Assembly (NCBI RefSeq): GCF_004352915.1
Contig: NZ_SJSY01000056.1
Span: 1-42,845, forward strand
Direction of reading: 5' to 3'
DNA length: 42,845 nt
DNA from: Flavobacterium zhairuonense
GTDB taxonomy: Bacteria; Bacteroidota; Bacteroidia; Flavobacteriales; Flavobacteriaceae
Shown here: positions 1 through 9,432 of the stretch, piece by piece
Layout: every line of letters begins with the position of its first letter
How positions within the stretch are numbered: position 1 is the first letter of the stretch
Made by a program: the position numbers and the translations under genes
The notes under the pieces: model-generated
The model's input: only the letters and a program-made list of their open reading frames with translations
Told to the model about the DNA's origin: nothing
Databases searched by the model: none

Positions 1-34
1 CTCTACTTGTATAATAGTCATATCCTCAAAAGCA

Positions 35-65
35 AACCCGACAAGTTTTGAAAACCTGTCGGGTT
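35..65. repeat. Near-perfect 31-bp palindrome (REP-like)
   Basis: The arms at 35-49 and 51-65 are complementary at 14 of 15 positions, around the single base at 50. The core is cccgaca/tgtcggg. There is no T-run directly after either arm, so it is not a textbook terminator, although it could end transcription entering from the left. From memory, palindromes of this ACCTGTCGGGT type recur between genes in flavobacterial chromosomes; I could not check copy number here. Confidence 0.6.
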
Positions 66-186
66 GGAAATTGCCGCTATTTATTATAGTATGCTTTTAT
101 ACTTATATATTAGGTATCGTTTTGATTTAAACTATCGATTACTTCTTTTGCCAAATGATTACCTATATATAATAAGTATATGTTTC

Positions 187-194
187 TATATTTG
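187..194 (+). promoter_or_regulatory. Candidate -7 element for the 238 gene
   Basis: TATATTTG fits the Bacteroidetes -7 consensus TAnnTTTG and lies 43 bases before the ATG at 238. No TTG is found at the expected -33 spacing, so support is moderate at best. Confidence 0.3.
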
Positions 195-234
195 CTTCAA
201 ATTTGTTTTACCTCAATTATTAAATTGTCTTTAA

Positions 235-597
<363 letters not shown>

Positions 598-605
598 TAG
601 GTTTT

Positions 606-1961
606 TCATTTTTTCTTCCATTCAAAATTCCCATTCTGACTTACATTAAATTTTGTAACCTTTCCGTTCTCTTTTATAAATTCACATTCTGCTCCCAGAA
701 CATTTTTAAATTGGAATTTTGTATCAGATTGAAAAATTAATGGAACTGTTCCTTGTCCTGAAATCTTAGCAAGTAAATGCCCATTTTCTTTTGTAATTAC
801 AATAGTTCTTTTAGTATCTATTGATAATGTATAAGTACCTATGTAGTCATTTAGTAAAGCATCATCAACTTTTACTTCATTTTGGAATGTTTTCCCCAAT
901 GCGAGACTGGCAATATCAACTGATAATTCATCTTTAGGAGCACATTCGCAATTAAATAATGCCACAACAAATACATCCTGTTCAGGAAAATAGATTTCAT
1001 TACTTAAAAATCCTGTTATAGCTCCACCATGCTCAATTGATTTTATACCATTTACATTTTTTAGTATCCAGCCATAACCATATTCTGTAGCGGTTCCATC
1101 TTTTAATTTAAAAGGTACAAATGCTTTTTCTAAGGTTTCTTTTTTAAGGATTTTATAAGAATATAAACCTTTGTTCCATTTAAACAAATCATCTACATTT
1201 GAAATCAATTCACCTGCTGCATATGCAATAGTCATACTCCAGTAATCAGCGTTTTTAAATTCTGTACCTTCTTTTCGATAACCATTAACTCTGTTGGGAA
1301 TAAGATTATTCGAAGTATCAAAATAGATGTGATTTAAATCTAACGGTTTTAAGATGTTTTCTTCCAGATAGGTTTTATAACTTTTGCCTGATACTTTTTC
1401 AATAATATACCCCAAGAGAAAATAACCCGAATTACTGTACTTATATTTAGTGCCTGGCTCAAATTCTAAAGGAACGTTTTTAAAACGATCGATGATTTCT
1501 TTTGGCTCAAAGTCTCTTCTTTCCAAATAAGGTTCCTTGTAGTCAATTTGCATATAATCTTTAATTCCTGAGGTGTGAGTCAAAAGATTCTCAATAGTTA
1601 TCTTTTTAGAATTTGACGGAAAATCTGAAACGAATTTCTGCAGGCTATCTTGTAAAGAAATTTTTCCTTGCTCTACCAATTGCAAAATTGCGACGGCTGT
1701 AAACTGTTTTGTTATTGAACCCAATTTAAAAACCATTTCAGACTTCATTGGCACATTTAATTCAAGGTTTGCGCTTCCAAATGCTTTTTTATAAACGATC
1801 TCACCTTTTTTTGCTGCCAATATTTCACAACCGGGCTCAGATGCGCTAAATTTAGAAGAAAGCAATTCATCCAATTTCTTTTCTAATTGCAATTCTTCTT
1901 TAGATTGTCCATACGTACAAACTAAACATAAAAGACAAAGTAGAAAATATAATTTATTCAT
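606..1961 (-). CDS. Serine hydrolase, beta-lactamase class C family (exported)
   Basis: This is a penicillin-binding/class C beta-lactamase-like hydrolase of 451 aa. The family includes esterases, D-aminopeptidases and carboxypeptidases. A signal peptide covers about residues 1-18, ending at TYGQ. The catalytic motifs are in place: SxxK as S82-I-T-K85, YxN as Y175-S-N177, and HGG at 311-313 where classical enzymes have KTG. After the catalytic domain (about 25-350) comes a roughly 90-residue beta-rich tail, common in Bacteroidota relatives. It lies 67 bases downstream of the long DUF2264 gene on the same strand, so it may be the last gene of the polysaccharide operon. No member of the family is an obvious glycan enzyme, and a role in removing acyl groups is only a possibility. 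A true beta-lactamase is unlikely given HGG and the tail. Confidence 0.85.
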   Translation of the reverse strand: MNKLYFLLCLLCLVCTYGQSKEELQLEKKLDELLSSKFSASEPGCEILAAKKGEIVYKKAFGSANLELNVPMKSEMVFKLGSITKQFTAVAILQLVEQGKISLQDSLQKFVSDFPSNSKKITIENLLTHTSGIKDYMQIDYKEPYLERRDFEPKEIIDRFKNVPLEFEPGTKYKYSNSGYFLLGYIIEKVSGKSYKTYLEENILKPLDLNHIYFDTSNNLIPNRVNGYRKEGTEFKNADYWSMTIAYAAGELISNVDDLFKWNKGLYSYKILKKETLEKAFVPFKLKDGTATEYGYGWILKNVNGIKSIEHGGAITGFLSNEIYFPEQDVFVVALFNCECAPKDELSVDIASLALGKTFQNEVKVDDALLNDYIGTYTLSIDTKRTIVITKENGHLLAKISGQGTVPLIFQSDTKFQFKNVLGAECEFIKENGKVTKFNVSQNGNFEWKKK

Positions 1962-2028
1962 ATCACTTATTGTTTTGCCATTAGCAATTAACTCAAGACA
2001 ATTTACTGATTTTCAACACACAACCAAA

Positions 2029-4044
2029 CTATTTTTCATTAAAATCAACCAACTTCTTAGTTCCATTTTTAAATTCAATTACGAATTTTCCGTTTTCCTG
2101 CTCAGTAACTTTTGCAGGAACTAATTCTTTATTGCTCCATTTTTCTCCTGATTTTTTCCAAAGCATCAAAACAGAAAAAACATTGGATTTTTTTGGTTCA
2201 GAAACTGCTACTACATTTATGACTGTACTTTCGTTACTTTCAGGATGCAATCCTTTTGCGTTTACAATTTCAGTTTTACTCCATCCCAGGAGTGGAATCA
2301 TTGCTAATTGATATTTTCCATTATCAATAATAGCAACTTCATGCCCTTCTATCTTCTTTTTAGTTACTATAATTTCTTTATCTAATTTTGGAAGCGCATA
2401 ATGCCCCAAATGAATTGAAATTGGTTTATCGCTATTGTTTTTGTCTACTCTTAAAATTCCATTTGGAAGCGGAATATCGGCTAGATTAAACTTGACATTT
2501 TCATCTGTTTCTAAAACTGCATTTCTGTAATAAATTCCGTTTTCAAACTTTTGAAAGGTGTATAATCTAAAAGCTTCCCATTGGTCTTTTTTGTTTTTAA
2601 TTACATAGTTCATCGCTACTTCTCCATTTTCGCCGTCGGCTTGCCATGGAAAAGCACTGTTATATGACAATCTATTATAATTTTCTGTGGAACGGAATTT
2701 CTGCCAATCACTGCTTACCTTTTCATGACACCAAGCTCTTACTTCAGAAGCACCAATATTAGGGTAATCTGTAATTAGGATTTGTGAATCTCCTTGATAC
2801 TTATTGTAAACTTCATCTTTTTTGAACTTGGTATCCCAATCTCCATTATTTTCTTTGCTGTTCCAAAACGGATTATCATCAGGAACCAATAACCCTAAAA
2901 AGATTTTTCCCATCCAAAATACACTTCCGCGACAGCTATAATTTTGAACTGCTGGCTCAAAAGCGCCATAAAAACCAAGCGTTGGCACATTGTCTTTCAT
3001 AAAATCAGGATGCGTCAAAAATTGTTTAATTACTCCAGACGAAATTCTGCGCATCCATCCATAATTAGTATTTGGATCGTTATAGAATCCCATTAACGGA
3101 AAAGGAACAACAGCACCAGTTCTATAACTTATGCTTCTTCCCCACATAATCATTTCTCCATTTTTGCTGAATAAATACGGATAATTATCTTTTAGATCAC
3201 TAAAGTTTGTTGCTAATTTTGCTGCAAACTCTGGATAATATTTCTTCCCGAAAAACTCAGACCAAATCGTTCCATACATTTGAAAAGCCCACATACTATA
3301 ATAATCAAAAGCTGGTGCGTCATTATACCAGCCATTGCTTCGATAATGTTTCAGTGATTTTTCTAAATATTCAACAAGCAATTTTTCGTTAACACTGTAA
3401 CCTTGATCTTTAAAAAAACTCAGTACAAAAATATTGAAGAATTTCCAGTTCGAATCGACAGTTGGACCATCGCCATAACTGAGCATTATTTTTGCCAAAT
3501 CGTCTTTTTGCTTTTGCGGAAGCGGTTTCCACAAAACATCTGGATTTGTCATCAATGAAAGTGCCAATGCTCCAAATTCAACTAATTTTTGACTTGGGCC
3601 TCCGTTTTTTCCTCTTGGCTCTATATATGAAGCACTAGTAGGATCAATTAATTTTGCAATTTGATATCGATAATAATCCGCGACTTTAATATTGTTAATC
3701 TCTAAAGATGGATTTTCTTTTAACAAAGGTGATGCAATAAATAAAGTTCTGCAAAGTCCTTCGAGCTTTTCAGTTGGAACTTGAGATTCATTTGCCGGAT
3801 AACTTTTCCCTTCCTGTTTTGGAAATTTCATTGGATCATCAATTGAATGAACATAAGTAAATGCTCCTTCGAGCAAATACATTGCTGCATCTCTCCAATG
3901 CTGTTTGGTCATTCCAGTATAGGGACTGTTTTTGAAATCAGGATTTTTTATCTGAAATATATTTTCCTTGTTTTCCTTTTGTTGTGAAAATAAAGACTGG
4001 CCGAAAATAACGGCCAAAAACAAGAATGTTCTTAATTTATTCAT
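2029..4044 (-). CDS. DUF2264 protein, long form (GH154-like, putative beta-glucuronidase)
   Basis: This is a 671-aa exported protein with a signal peptide ending near residue 20 (SLFSQ). The N-terminal 400 residues look like an alpha/alpha-barrel, with conserved pieces also found in the short DUF2264 protein of this locus: an A-L-x-P-x-x-LW-x-PL segment, a SNW-x-x-F segment, an FDYYSMWAFQM segment and WGRSISYR. Residues about 400-671 form a beta-sandwich-like second domain that the short form lacks. From memory, DUF2264 (Pfam PF10022) underlies CAZy family GH154, founded on a Bacteroides thetaiotaomicron beta-glucuronidase from an arabinogalactan locus. The inferred role is therefore periplasmic release of uronic acid from arabinogalactan side chains. 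It lies 2 bases after the stop of the GH43 gene, clearly in the same transcript. Unsaturated or rhamnogalacturonan substrates remain possible. Confidence 0.8.
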   Translation of the reverse strand: MNKLRTFLFLAVIFGQSLFSQQKENKENIFQIKNPDFKNSPYTGMTKQHWRDAAMYLLEGAFTYVHSIDDPMKFPKQEGKSYPANESQVPTEKLEGLCRTLFIASPLLKENPSLEINNIKVADYYRYQIAKLIDPTSASYIEPRGKNGGPSQKLVEFGALALSLMTNPDVLWKPLPQKQKDDLAKIMLSYGDGPTVDSNWKFFNIFVLSFFKDQGYSVNEKLLVEYLEKSLKHYRSNGWYNDAPAFDYYSMWAFQMYGTIWSEFFGKKYYPEFAAKLATNFSDLKDNYPYLFSKNGEMIMWGRSISYRTGAVVPFPLMGFYNDPNTNYGWMRRISSGVIKQFLTHPDFMKDNVPTLGFYGAFEPAVQNYSCRGSVFWMGKIFLGLLVPDDNPFWNSKENNGDWDTKFKKDEVYNKYQGDSQILITDYPNIGASEVRAWCHEKVSSDWQKFRSTENYNRLSYNSAFPWQADGENGEVAMNYVIKNKKDQWEAFRLYTFQKFENGIYYRNAVLETDENVKFNLADIPLPNGILRVDKNNSDKPISIHLGHYALPKLDKEIIVTKKKIEGHEVAIIDNGKYQLAMIPLLGWSKTEIVNAKGLHPESNESTVINVVAVSEPKKSNVFSVLMLWKKSGEKWSNKELVPAKVTEQENGKFVIEFKNGTKKLVDFNEK

Positions 4045-4046
4045 TT

Positions 4047-5075
4047 TTAAAAACTTTTCAATTCTTTTACTACTACTAATTTATCTCCAGACAAATCAAC
4101 CTCAAAAAGTTTCGGAATTCTGACTGTTTTGCCATCTACTTTTTTATGACTGTGAACCGACATCAGCCATTTTCCTTCAAAAGTTTGAAACAACATGCCA
4201 TGTCCAAAATTTGGTGGCGTAATAGGATCTTTTTCTTGAATCCATGGGCCGTCTAAGGTTCCACTTTTAGAATATGCTACTCCTTGTGTGTAAACATCAT
4301 AAATCCAGCTCGTCCAAATCATTCCTAAACGTCCAGAACCTGTTTTGAACAAATATGGGCCATCTGTAACTTTATTCGGTTTGTCATTTCCATTAGCATC
4401 TTTTTCTCTGCTCCAAGGAGAATCGCTTGCTTTAAAAAGCAGTTTCCCTTCTCCGATTGAACCGCTTAAATCTGGTTTAAGCTCTATTTTTTCAATGGTT
4501 CCATTTCCATTTTGCAGCCATTCGTAACAATAAATCATATACGGTTTTCCATCTTTATCGACCCAAAATGTACCGTCAAGTGTCGGTTTATTGGCTGGCA
4601 AATAAATATCATCTTTCATTGGCAAATATGGTCCATCTGCCTTATCGCTAACTAAAACATGACTCGCGCGTCGTTCAATAACATTGCCAGCAACTGTGCC
4701 TATTTTTTTGTCTCTATTGGTAAAAGTGGCAAAATCGTAATATTTATTTTTATACAAATGCAATTCGGCTGCCCAAATCATTGGGTTTGGTCCCATCCAA
4801 GAATTTGGATCTGTTTTGACAATGTCATAAGGGCCACTCCACGATTTTAAATCTTTGCTTTTCCAGAGTAATCCTCCTGTACCAGTCATATAATACATAT
4901 TGGTTTTCTTGTCTGCTAAAATAGCGGGATCACTCAATCTAATTGAGTCTAAAGGGATTGCTTCTTTTATTGTTCTTTTTTTCTGAGCATTTGCTGTCGA
5001 AAAAAATAAAAGACATAGAACCATAAAAAAAATACAACCTGATTTCTGTATAAAATAATTTTGGAATGTTTTCAT
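4047..5075 (-). CDS. Glycoside hydrolase family 43 (putative arabinofuranosidase/galactosidase type)
   Basis: This is a 342-aa five-bladed-propeller GH43-like enzyme. The signal peptide ends about residue 30 (TANA). Likely key residues are D49 in RLSDPAIL (general base position), D168 in LDGTFW (pKa modulator) and E185 in CYEW (general acid). An FGHGMLF segment near the C-terminus supplies the usual central histidine. Length and layout fit a single-domain GH43 without a binding module. The subfamily could not be assigned. GH43 enzymes act on alpha-L-arabinofuranosides, beta-xylosides or galactosides, and in this context arabinofuranose side chains of arabinogalactan are a reasonable guess. 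The gene lies between GH43_24 (80-base gap) and the long DUF2264 gene (2-base gap), within the GH16-GH43-GH43-DUF2264 run. Confidence 0.8.
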   Translation of the reverse strand: MKTFQNYFIQKSGCIFFMVLCLLFFSTANAQKKRTIKEAIPLDSIRLSDPAILADKKTNMYYMTGTGGLLWKSKDLKSWSGPYDIVKTDPNSWMGPNPMIWAAELHLYKNKYYDFATFTNRDKKIGTVAGNVIERRASHVLVSDKADGPYLPMKDDIYLPANKPTLDGTFWVDKDGKPYMIYCYEWLQNGNGTIEKIELKPDLSGSIGEGKLLFKASDSPWSREKDANGNDKPNKVTDGPYLFKTGSGRLGMIWTSWIYDVYTQGVAYSKSGTLDGPWIQEKDPITPPNFGHGMLFQTFEGKWLMSVHSHKKVDGKTVRIPKLFEVDLSGDKLVVVKELKSF

Positions 5076-5155
5076 TTACAGATTTTTTTAAAACAATTAA
5101 GATTAGCTAGCAACTGCAATTTATTAATTTGCTAACACTTACAACTACTATATTT

Positions 5156-6283
5156 TTATTGTTTTTTTGTAAAAATTGTTAAATCCCATTTGTCAAACCA
5201 ATTCAAAACAGGTTTTTCATTTGCAATTGTAATCGGCAACCAAATATAACTGCCATCAATTGGATTTTCAGGTTTCCAACGGTCGGCCATGAAAATGAAC
5301 TGATCTTTTTTTCCTTGAACTGGGAGAATATAAGTACTTTGCGAATGAAACGTAAGCTCTGCATCTTTGCCTACGCATGGATTTCCGAGTGATTTCCAAG
5401 GGCCAAAAATCGATTTTGCCGAAAAAGAACGCGCTTCATTAGGATCCCAACCAGTACAGCCTGAAGTTATCATATAATAAATGCCGTCTTTCTTAAAAAC
5501 AGCCGGAGCTTCATTGTGACCTGCAGGCGCCATTCGGGACCATTTTTCGGTAAAATTTAGATAATCATCTGTAAGTTCTGAAATATGCAGGGTCAAGTTT
5601 TCTTCCGAAGAATGAATCAAATATGCTTTTTCATTATCATTAACATAAACTGTCATGTCTCTAGACATTTGGCCTTTGCTAAAATCTCTGCGAACCAACA
5701 TTCCGTTATCGATAGCCGTTAGCCATTCAGGGCTCCATGATTTTAGCTGACTTTCATTTGCGGAAGCGGTTTTATTTTCATTTTTATAATACATTGGCCA
5801 AACACCTTTATTTGGATTGTACGATTTAAGATATTTGAAAGGACCTTTTGGATTATCACTTACTGCAACGGCCGCTTTTGCTGCACTATAACCTTGTCCT
5901 TTCAACTCTAAATGAAACCACATTACATATTTGCCCGTTTTTTTATTGAAAATTACTTTCGGGCGTTCCATTATGCAACCTTTTGTTATTTCAGAATTTG
6001 GGTTTTCTTCTGCTTTTAATACAATTCCCTCGTTTTTCCAATTGTATAAATCTTTAGATGAATAACAACTGAAACCTACCAAAGAAGTATTTCCTGATTT
6101 TCCTGCCGTTTTAAATTCGCCATACCAATAATATGTTCCTTTGTCGTATAGAATCCCGCCACCGTGTGCATTGATATGAACGCCATCAGTATCTTTCCAT
6201 TCTTTTCCTGGAACAAATTCTGTGTTTTGGCTATACATTAATAGGCTGATAAAACTTATGATGATCGAATATTTTAATCTCAT
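5156..6283 (-). CDS. GH43 subfamily 24-like exo-beta-1,3-galactanase
   Basis: This 375-aa protein has a short signal peptide (about 1-18). It matches, as I remember it, the Phanerochaete exo-beta-1,3-galactanase Pc1,3Gal43A along its length: AHGGGILYDKGTYYWYGE near 39-56, MERPKVIFN at 105-113, MWFH at 121-124, EAPAVFKKDG at 258-267, then HSQSTY, MADRW and SYIWLP. Equivalents of the reported catalytic residues are E106, E258 and Q315. This subfamily uses glutamine in place of the usual GH43 aspartate base, and Q315 in HSQS keeps that feature. The enzyme would release galactose from the non-reducing end of beta-1,3-galactan, bypassing side chains. Its ATG overlaps the GH16 stop by four bases (ATGA), so the two are translationally coupled. 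No carbohydrate-binding module is attached. Confidence 0.87.
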   Translation of the reverse strand: MRLKYSIIISFISLLMYSQNTEFVPGKEWKDTDGVHINAHGGGILYDKGTYYWYGEFKTAGKSGNTSLVGFSCYSSKDLYNWKNEGIVLKAEENPNSEITKGCIMERPKVIFNKKTGKYVMWFHLELKGQGYSAAKAAVAVSDNPKGPFKYLKSYNPNKGVWPMYYKNENKTASANESQLKSWSPEWLTAIDNGMLVRRDFSKGQMSRDMTVYVNDNEKAYLIHSSEENLTLHISELTDDYLNFTEKWSRMAPAGHNEAPAVFKKDGIYYMITSGCTGWDPNEARSFSAKSIFGPWKSLGNPCVGKDAELTFHSQSTYILPVQGKKDQFIFMADRWKPENPIDGSYIWLPITIANEKPVLNWFDKWDLTIFTKKQ

Positions 6284-7146
6284 TTTTTAATTATTATTTT
6301 TTGATAAACTCTGATGTAATCTATTATATATTTTGACGGGAAACTGTTTGGGGCAAGTTCCCCGCCGTTTATGCCGCCAACAGCCAAATTGACCAATAAA
6401 TAATGTGGTTGCTGAAACGGAAGTATTTTTTGATCTGGATTTTGATTGGCTTCTTTTACACTAATTTCATTGAGCAACTGGTCGTCAACATATAATTTGA
6501 TCCAGTCTGCATCCCAGTCCATTCGCCAGATATGAAATTTATTTGCCCAAGCATTGTCTTTAAAATCACTCAGTTTTTTTGTTTGGCTATCCCAAGCAGT
6601 GTTTTGCTGATTGGATTTCCAAGCTGCGTTTGCTAATATTTTTCCGGTGTAATATTCCATAATATCAATTTCTCCGTTTGCAGGCCAGTTTCCTTCTATG
6701 CCCAAAGTCCAAAAGGCCGGCCACATTCCTTTTCCAACAGGAATTTTAGCCCGCATTTCGAATCGGCCATATTGCCAGGAATGCTTTCCCTGCGTGATTA
6801 AACAGGAAGAAGTGACTTTTATAGAATCTCTCTGTTTTTTCCAGTTAGGATGATTTTTAGAAATAAAATTCGGGTTTGCTCTATTTTCTTTTCTGGCTTC
6901 AATAATCAAAAAACCATCTTTGCAGTAGGCGTTTTCTTTTTGGTACCACTGATTTTCCTCATTTCGAACAAAACCAGATTCGTAATTCCAATTCTTTTCA
7001 TCGGGAGTTCCGTCTTTTGTAAATTCATCACTCCAGACCAATTTGTATTCTTTATCTCTGAGTACTTTTTTTGTATTTGAAACAAATCCATAAATTACTG
7101 TCAGAACTGCGATTACAAGCAAAAAGCGTAGAAGGTAAAATTTCAT
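6280..7146 (-). CDS. GH16 endo-glycosidase (laminarinase/endo-beta-1,3-galactanase type)
   Basis: This is a 288-aa GH16 jelly-roll enzyme. The catalytic beta-bulge motif is E159-I-D161-I-M-E164, with E159 the nucleophile and E164 the acid/base; the extra residue marks the laminarinase-like branch (GH16_3 and relatives). W142, W146 and W154 line the cleft region, and a typical VNLAVGG segment follows near the C-terminus. The N-terminus (about 6-22) is one hydrophobic segment with no lipobox cysteine, so the protein is either secreted to the periplasm or stays anchored in the inner membrane, not surface-exposed as a lipoprotein. GH16_3 includes beta-1,3-glucanases and endo-beta-1,3-galactanases; the coupled GH43_24 gene favours the latter. 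It is the first enzyme gene after SusD, across a 290-base gap filled with hairpins. Confidence 0.88.
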   Translation of the reverse strand: MKFYLLRFLLVIAVLTVIYGFVSNTKKVLRDKEYKLVWSDEFTKDGTPDEKNWNYESGFVRNEENQWYQKENAYCKDGFLIIEARKENRANPNFISKNHPNWKKQRDSIKVTSSCLITQGKHSWQYGRFEMRAKIPVGKGMWPAFWTLGIEGNWPANGEIDIMEYYTGKILANAAWKSNQQNTAWDSQTKKLSDFKDNAWANKFHIWRMDWDADWIKLYVDDQLLNEISVKEANQNPDQKILPFQQPHYLLVNLAVGGINGGELAPNSFPSKYIIDYIRVYQKIIIKK

Positions 7147-7235
7147 TTTCTTATTATTTTAATCTAAATTTTTCTTCTTTAAAATAAAAAAAGAACATTT
7201 CGATTTTGGTTCATTTGATGCAATAAAAATCTAGA

Positions 7236-7260
7236 GCATTATTATTTACGATAATAATGC
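7236..7260 (-). other. Hairpin in the susD-GH16 gap (third)
   Basis: A perfect 10-bp stem (7236-7245 with 7251-7260, gcattattat/ataataatgc) closes a 5-base loop. It lies 90 bases before the GH16 start and is the last of three successive hairpins in this gap. Confidence 0.5.
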
Positions 7261-7295
7261 ACTCTAAATCAATATAACATTTGTTGTTTGTGAAT

Positions 7296-7325
7296 AGATC
7301 AGCGATGAAAGCAAAATGCTGATCT
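7296..7325 (-). other. Hairpin in the susD-GH16 gap (second)
   Basis: An 8-bp perfect stem (7296-7303 with 7318-7325, agatcagc/gctgatct) surrounds a 14-base loop. There is no clear T-run after it, so it looks like an RNA-stabilising or processing structure more than a terminator. Confidence 0.45.
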
Positions 7326-7352
7326 TTACAATGTGCTTGAATAATTATTATA

Positions 7353-7390
7353 AATAATACCTCTGCCATTGTTACAGCAGAGATATTATT
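7353..7390 (-). terminator. Strong hairpin downstream of susD (attenuator or 3' stabiliser)
   Basis: The arms 7353-7366 and 7377-7390 pair over 14 positions with a single mismatch around a 10-base loop. It begins 46 bases after the susD stop codon. It is followed by A/T-rich sequence but not a clean U-tract, so partial termination or protection of the upstream susCD message is more likely than complete termination. Confidence 0.5.
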
Positions 7391-7436
7391 TAATTCCAAA
7401 ACACAATACCTAAACTAAATAGGCAAAAAAGTTTTA

Positions 7437-9419
7437 TTAAAGCTGACTTTCATCTGCGACTGCATCCTGCCATTTATCCCAAACTTTAATATTTGGATCA
7501 TAACCATCATAACCGTAGTTCTGACTTAATTTTCCTTTAATATTTGCAGTTATGGCACTATTTGGAATTGGCCAATAGTTATTACGCTTGTCCATGGTAT
7601 AAAACTTAGTACCATTTGGAACCACAATTCCGCTTGGATATTTGTTGTATAATGTATAATGTGCAATACGTTGGTACCAATAACTTCCTCCTGAGGCATC
7701 AGTTCCTGATTGTTTGTCCCAATTGGTTTTATTGTACGTCTGGCCCCACTCGTCCGGTTTCCCGCTGAGTGCAAGACAGTGCGAAATACGTTTCAACTCC
7801 ACATTTCTCCATTCTTCTAAATAAAGCTCTCTTCCTCTTTCGGCACAAATATCGCCAATAGTTACTGTCGTATATAATTGAGAAGCACCTGCTCTGGTTC
7901 TAACTGCGTTTACATCCTGAGTAGCTCCACCAACATTCCCTTGATAAAAACGGGCTTCGGCTCTTAATAAATACGTTTCAGCTAAACGGTATAAATACCA
8001 ATGCGCTTTACTTCCTGTACTCGCTCCTTGAAAATCTGTAGCGTTTGGATTTGTTTCATTTACAACATCATGTAAATAGATTTTGTATAATGGAAAATCA
8101 AACCATTCGCGAAGTGTATCTTTTGACAATAAAGTCGTACCATTTCTCAATCTAAAATTTTGCTGATAGAATGCAGAAGTCTTATCACTGTATTTAAGAT
8201 CTTCCATATTCACCCAGTTTCCAACTGTACTATTGTGTCTAAGATCTTGTTTGTCCTCTACACCGTTAACAACCCACATAGGATGTTGAGAATAATAAGA
8301 AGCACTAATTGTAGCAATACCACGACCTAATGCTCTTGCATAATCGTATTTTGCTTGGTAATTCACATTGTTTGAGGCAAAACGACCGGCTGCTTGTTTT
8401 CCGTCAGGAGTAGTAACAGTAGCTGAATTCCAGTTAGGTCCAAAAATTCTCATTGAGGCAAATGGCAAAAATGATTGTACTCCACCATTAGGCATTACCA
8501 TAATGGCTTCTGTATTTCCAGCAATAACCTTATTTTCAGGTCGGTGTAAATCCCAGATTACATTCCTGTTGATTGTCCAAGTAGTTGGATTTCCTCCTTG
8601 ATCAAAAGTTCCAAAAGAATTTTTCATTAACGAATATCCAGATGAATTAATCAATAAATCGGCTTGATTTTCTGCATCCTTAAATCTTCCAGAAGCCAAA
8701 TAACATTTGATCAATAATTGGCGGCAAGCTCCTTTGTTCACCACTCCTAAATAAGGTAGTTTTGATTGTTCTGGTACCCATTCTACCGCTTTTTCCATAT
8801 CAGCAGTAATCATTTCGATGATAGCTTCTTTTTTAGTAGAATAATAACTCTGCTTTGGAACTTCCAAAATTTTTGTAATCAATGGAATATCTCCAAATTG
8901 ATAAACCAAATTAAGATAACGGTAAGCTCTATGAAAATAAGCCTGACCTATATATTTACGTTTAACATCTTCTGTCAAACTTGTGACTTTATCAATGTAT
9001 GTTAATACTGTATTGGCATGTTTTATTCCGGTGTAAGCTTCTGTCCAGTAAAATCCGAAATAAAAATCATCATTTGTTGCTGTTTTATAACTCATGGTTG
9101 GCACCATAGTATTGGCAAAATCAGCGATAGTACTACTGTTATCTGTTTTTCCATATTTTGCCATATCAGAGAAAACATACTCTGTACCAATAGGCACACT
9201 ATTGCTGGCACTATTATAATGAATATAATTGTTACGAAGCTGTTTATCAGCACTTGCTAAAACGGCCTGCAATCCAGATTCAGTACTAAATGTAGTTTCA
9301 GGCTCGTAAAACGAAAGCGGATCTGGCTCGAGAAAATCCTCGGAACAAGAAACCAAAAGAGCAGAAGCTACTACTAAAGGCACAAGGATTGAAATTTTAT
9401 TTTTTATATATTTTTTCAT
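7437..9419 (-). CDS. susD: SusD/RagB-family glycan-binding lipoprotein
   Basis: This is a 660-aa surface glycan-binding lipoprotein that caps the SusC channel. The lipobox LLVSC puts the lipidated cysteine at residue 25. It is followed by SEDFLEPDP: the acidic S-E-D right after the cysteine resembles the surface-export signal described for Flavobacterium/Capnocytophaga lipoproteins. TPR-like helices are evident, for example YIGQAYFHRAYRYLNLVYQFGDIPL and YRLAETYLLRAEARFYQGNV, followed by a conserved C-terminal ICAERGRELYLEEWRNVELKR segment. It is somewhat longer than the 500-600 aa common for the family. The start lies 13 bases downstream of the susC stop, so both are co-transcribed. The glycan it binds is not readable from sequence; the locus enzymes suggest arabinogalactan. 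Confidence 0.95.
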   Translation of the reverse strand: MKKYIKNKISILVPLVVASALLVSCSEDFLEPDPLSFYEPETTFSTESGLQAVLASADKQLRNNYIHYNSASNSVPIGTEYVFSDMAKYGKTDNSSTIADFANTMVPTMSYKTATNDDFYFGFYWTEAYTGIKHANTVLTYIDKVTSLTEDVKRKYIGQAYFHRAYRYLNLVYQFGDIPLITKILEVPKQSYYSTKKEAIIEMITADMEKAVEWVPEQSKLPYLGVVNKGACRQLLIKCYLASGRFKDAENQADLLINSSGYSLMKNSFGTFDQGGNPTTWTINRNVIWDLHRPENKVIAGNTEAIMVMPNGGVQSFLPFASMRIFGPNWNSATVTTPDGKQAAGRFASNNVNYQAKYDYARALGRGIATISASYYSQHPMWVVNGVEDKQDLRHNSTVGNWVNMEDLKYSDKTSAFYQQNFRLRNGTTLLSKDTLREWFDFPLYKIYLHDVVNETNPNATDFQGASTGSKAHWYLYRLAETYLLRAEARFYQGNVGGATQDVNAVRTRAGASQLYTTVTIGDICAERGRELYLEEWRNVELKRISHCLALSGKPDEWGQTYNKTNWDKQSGTDASGGSYWYQRIAHYTLYNKYPSGIVVPNGTKFYTMDKRNNYWPIPNSAITANIKGKLSQNYGYDGYDPNIKVWDKWQDAVADESQL

Positions 9420-9432
9420 TATTGAATAATTT

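Noticed and set aside
5108..5134. Small inverted repeat before the second GH43
   Set aside because: The stem of six bases with a 15-base loop is too weak to claim as a terminator.
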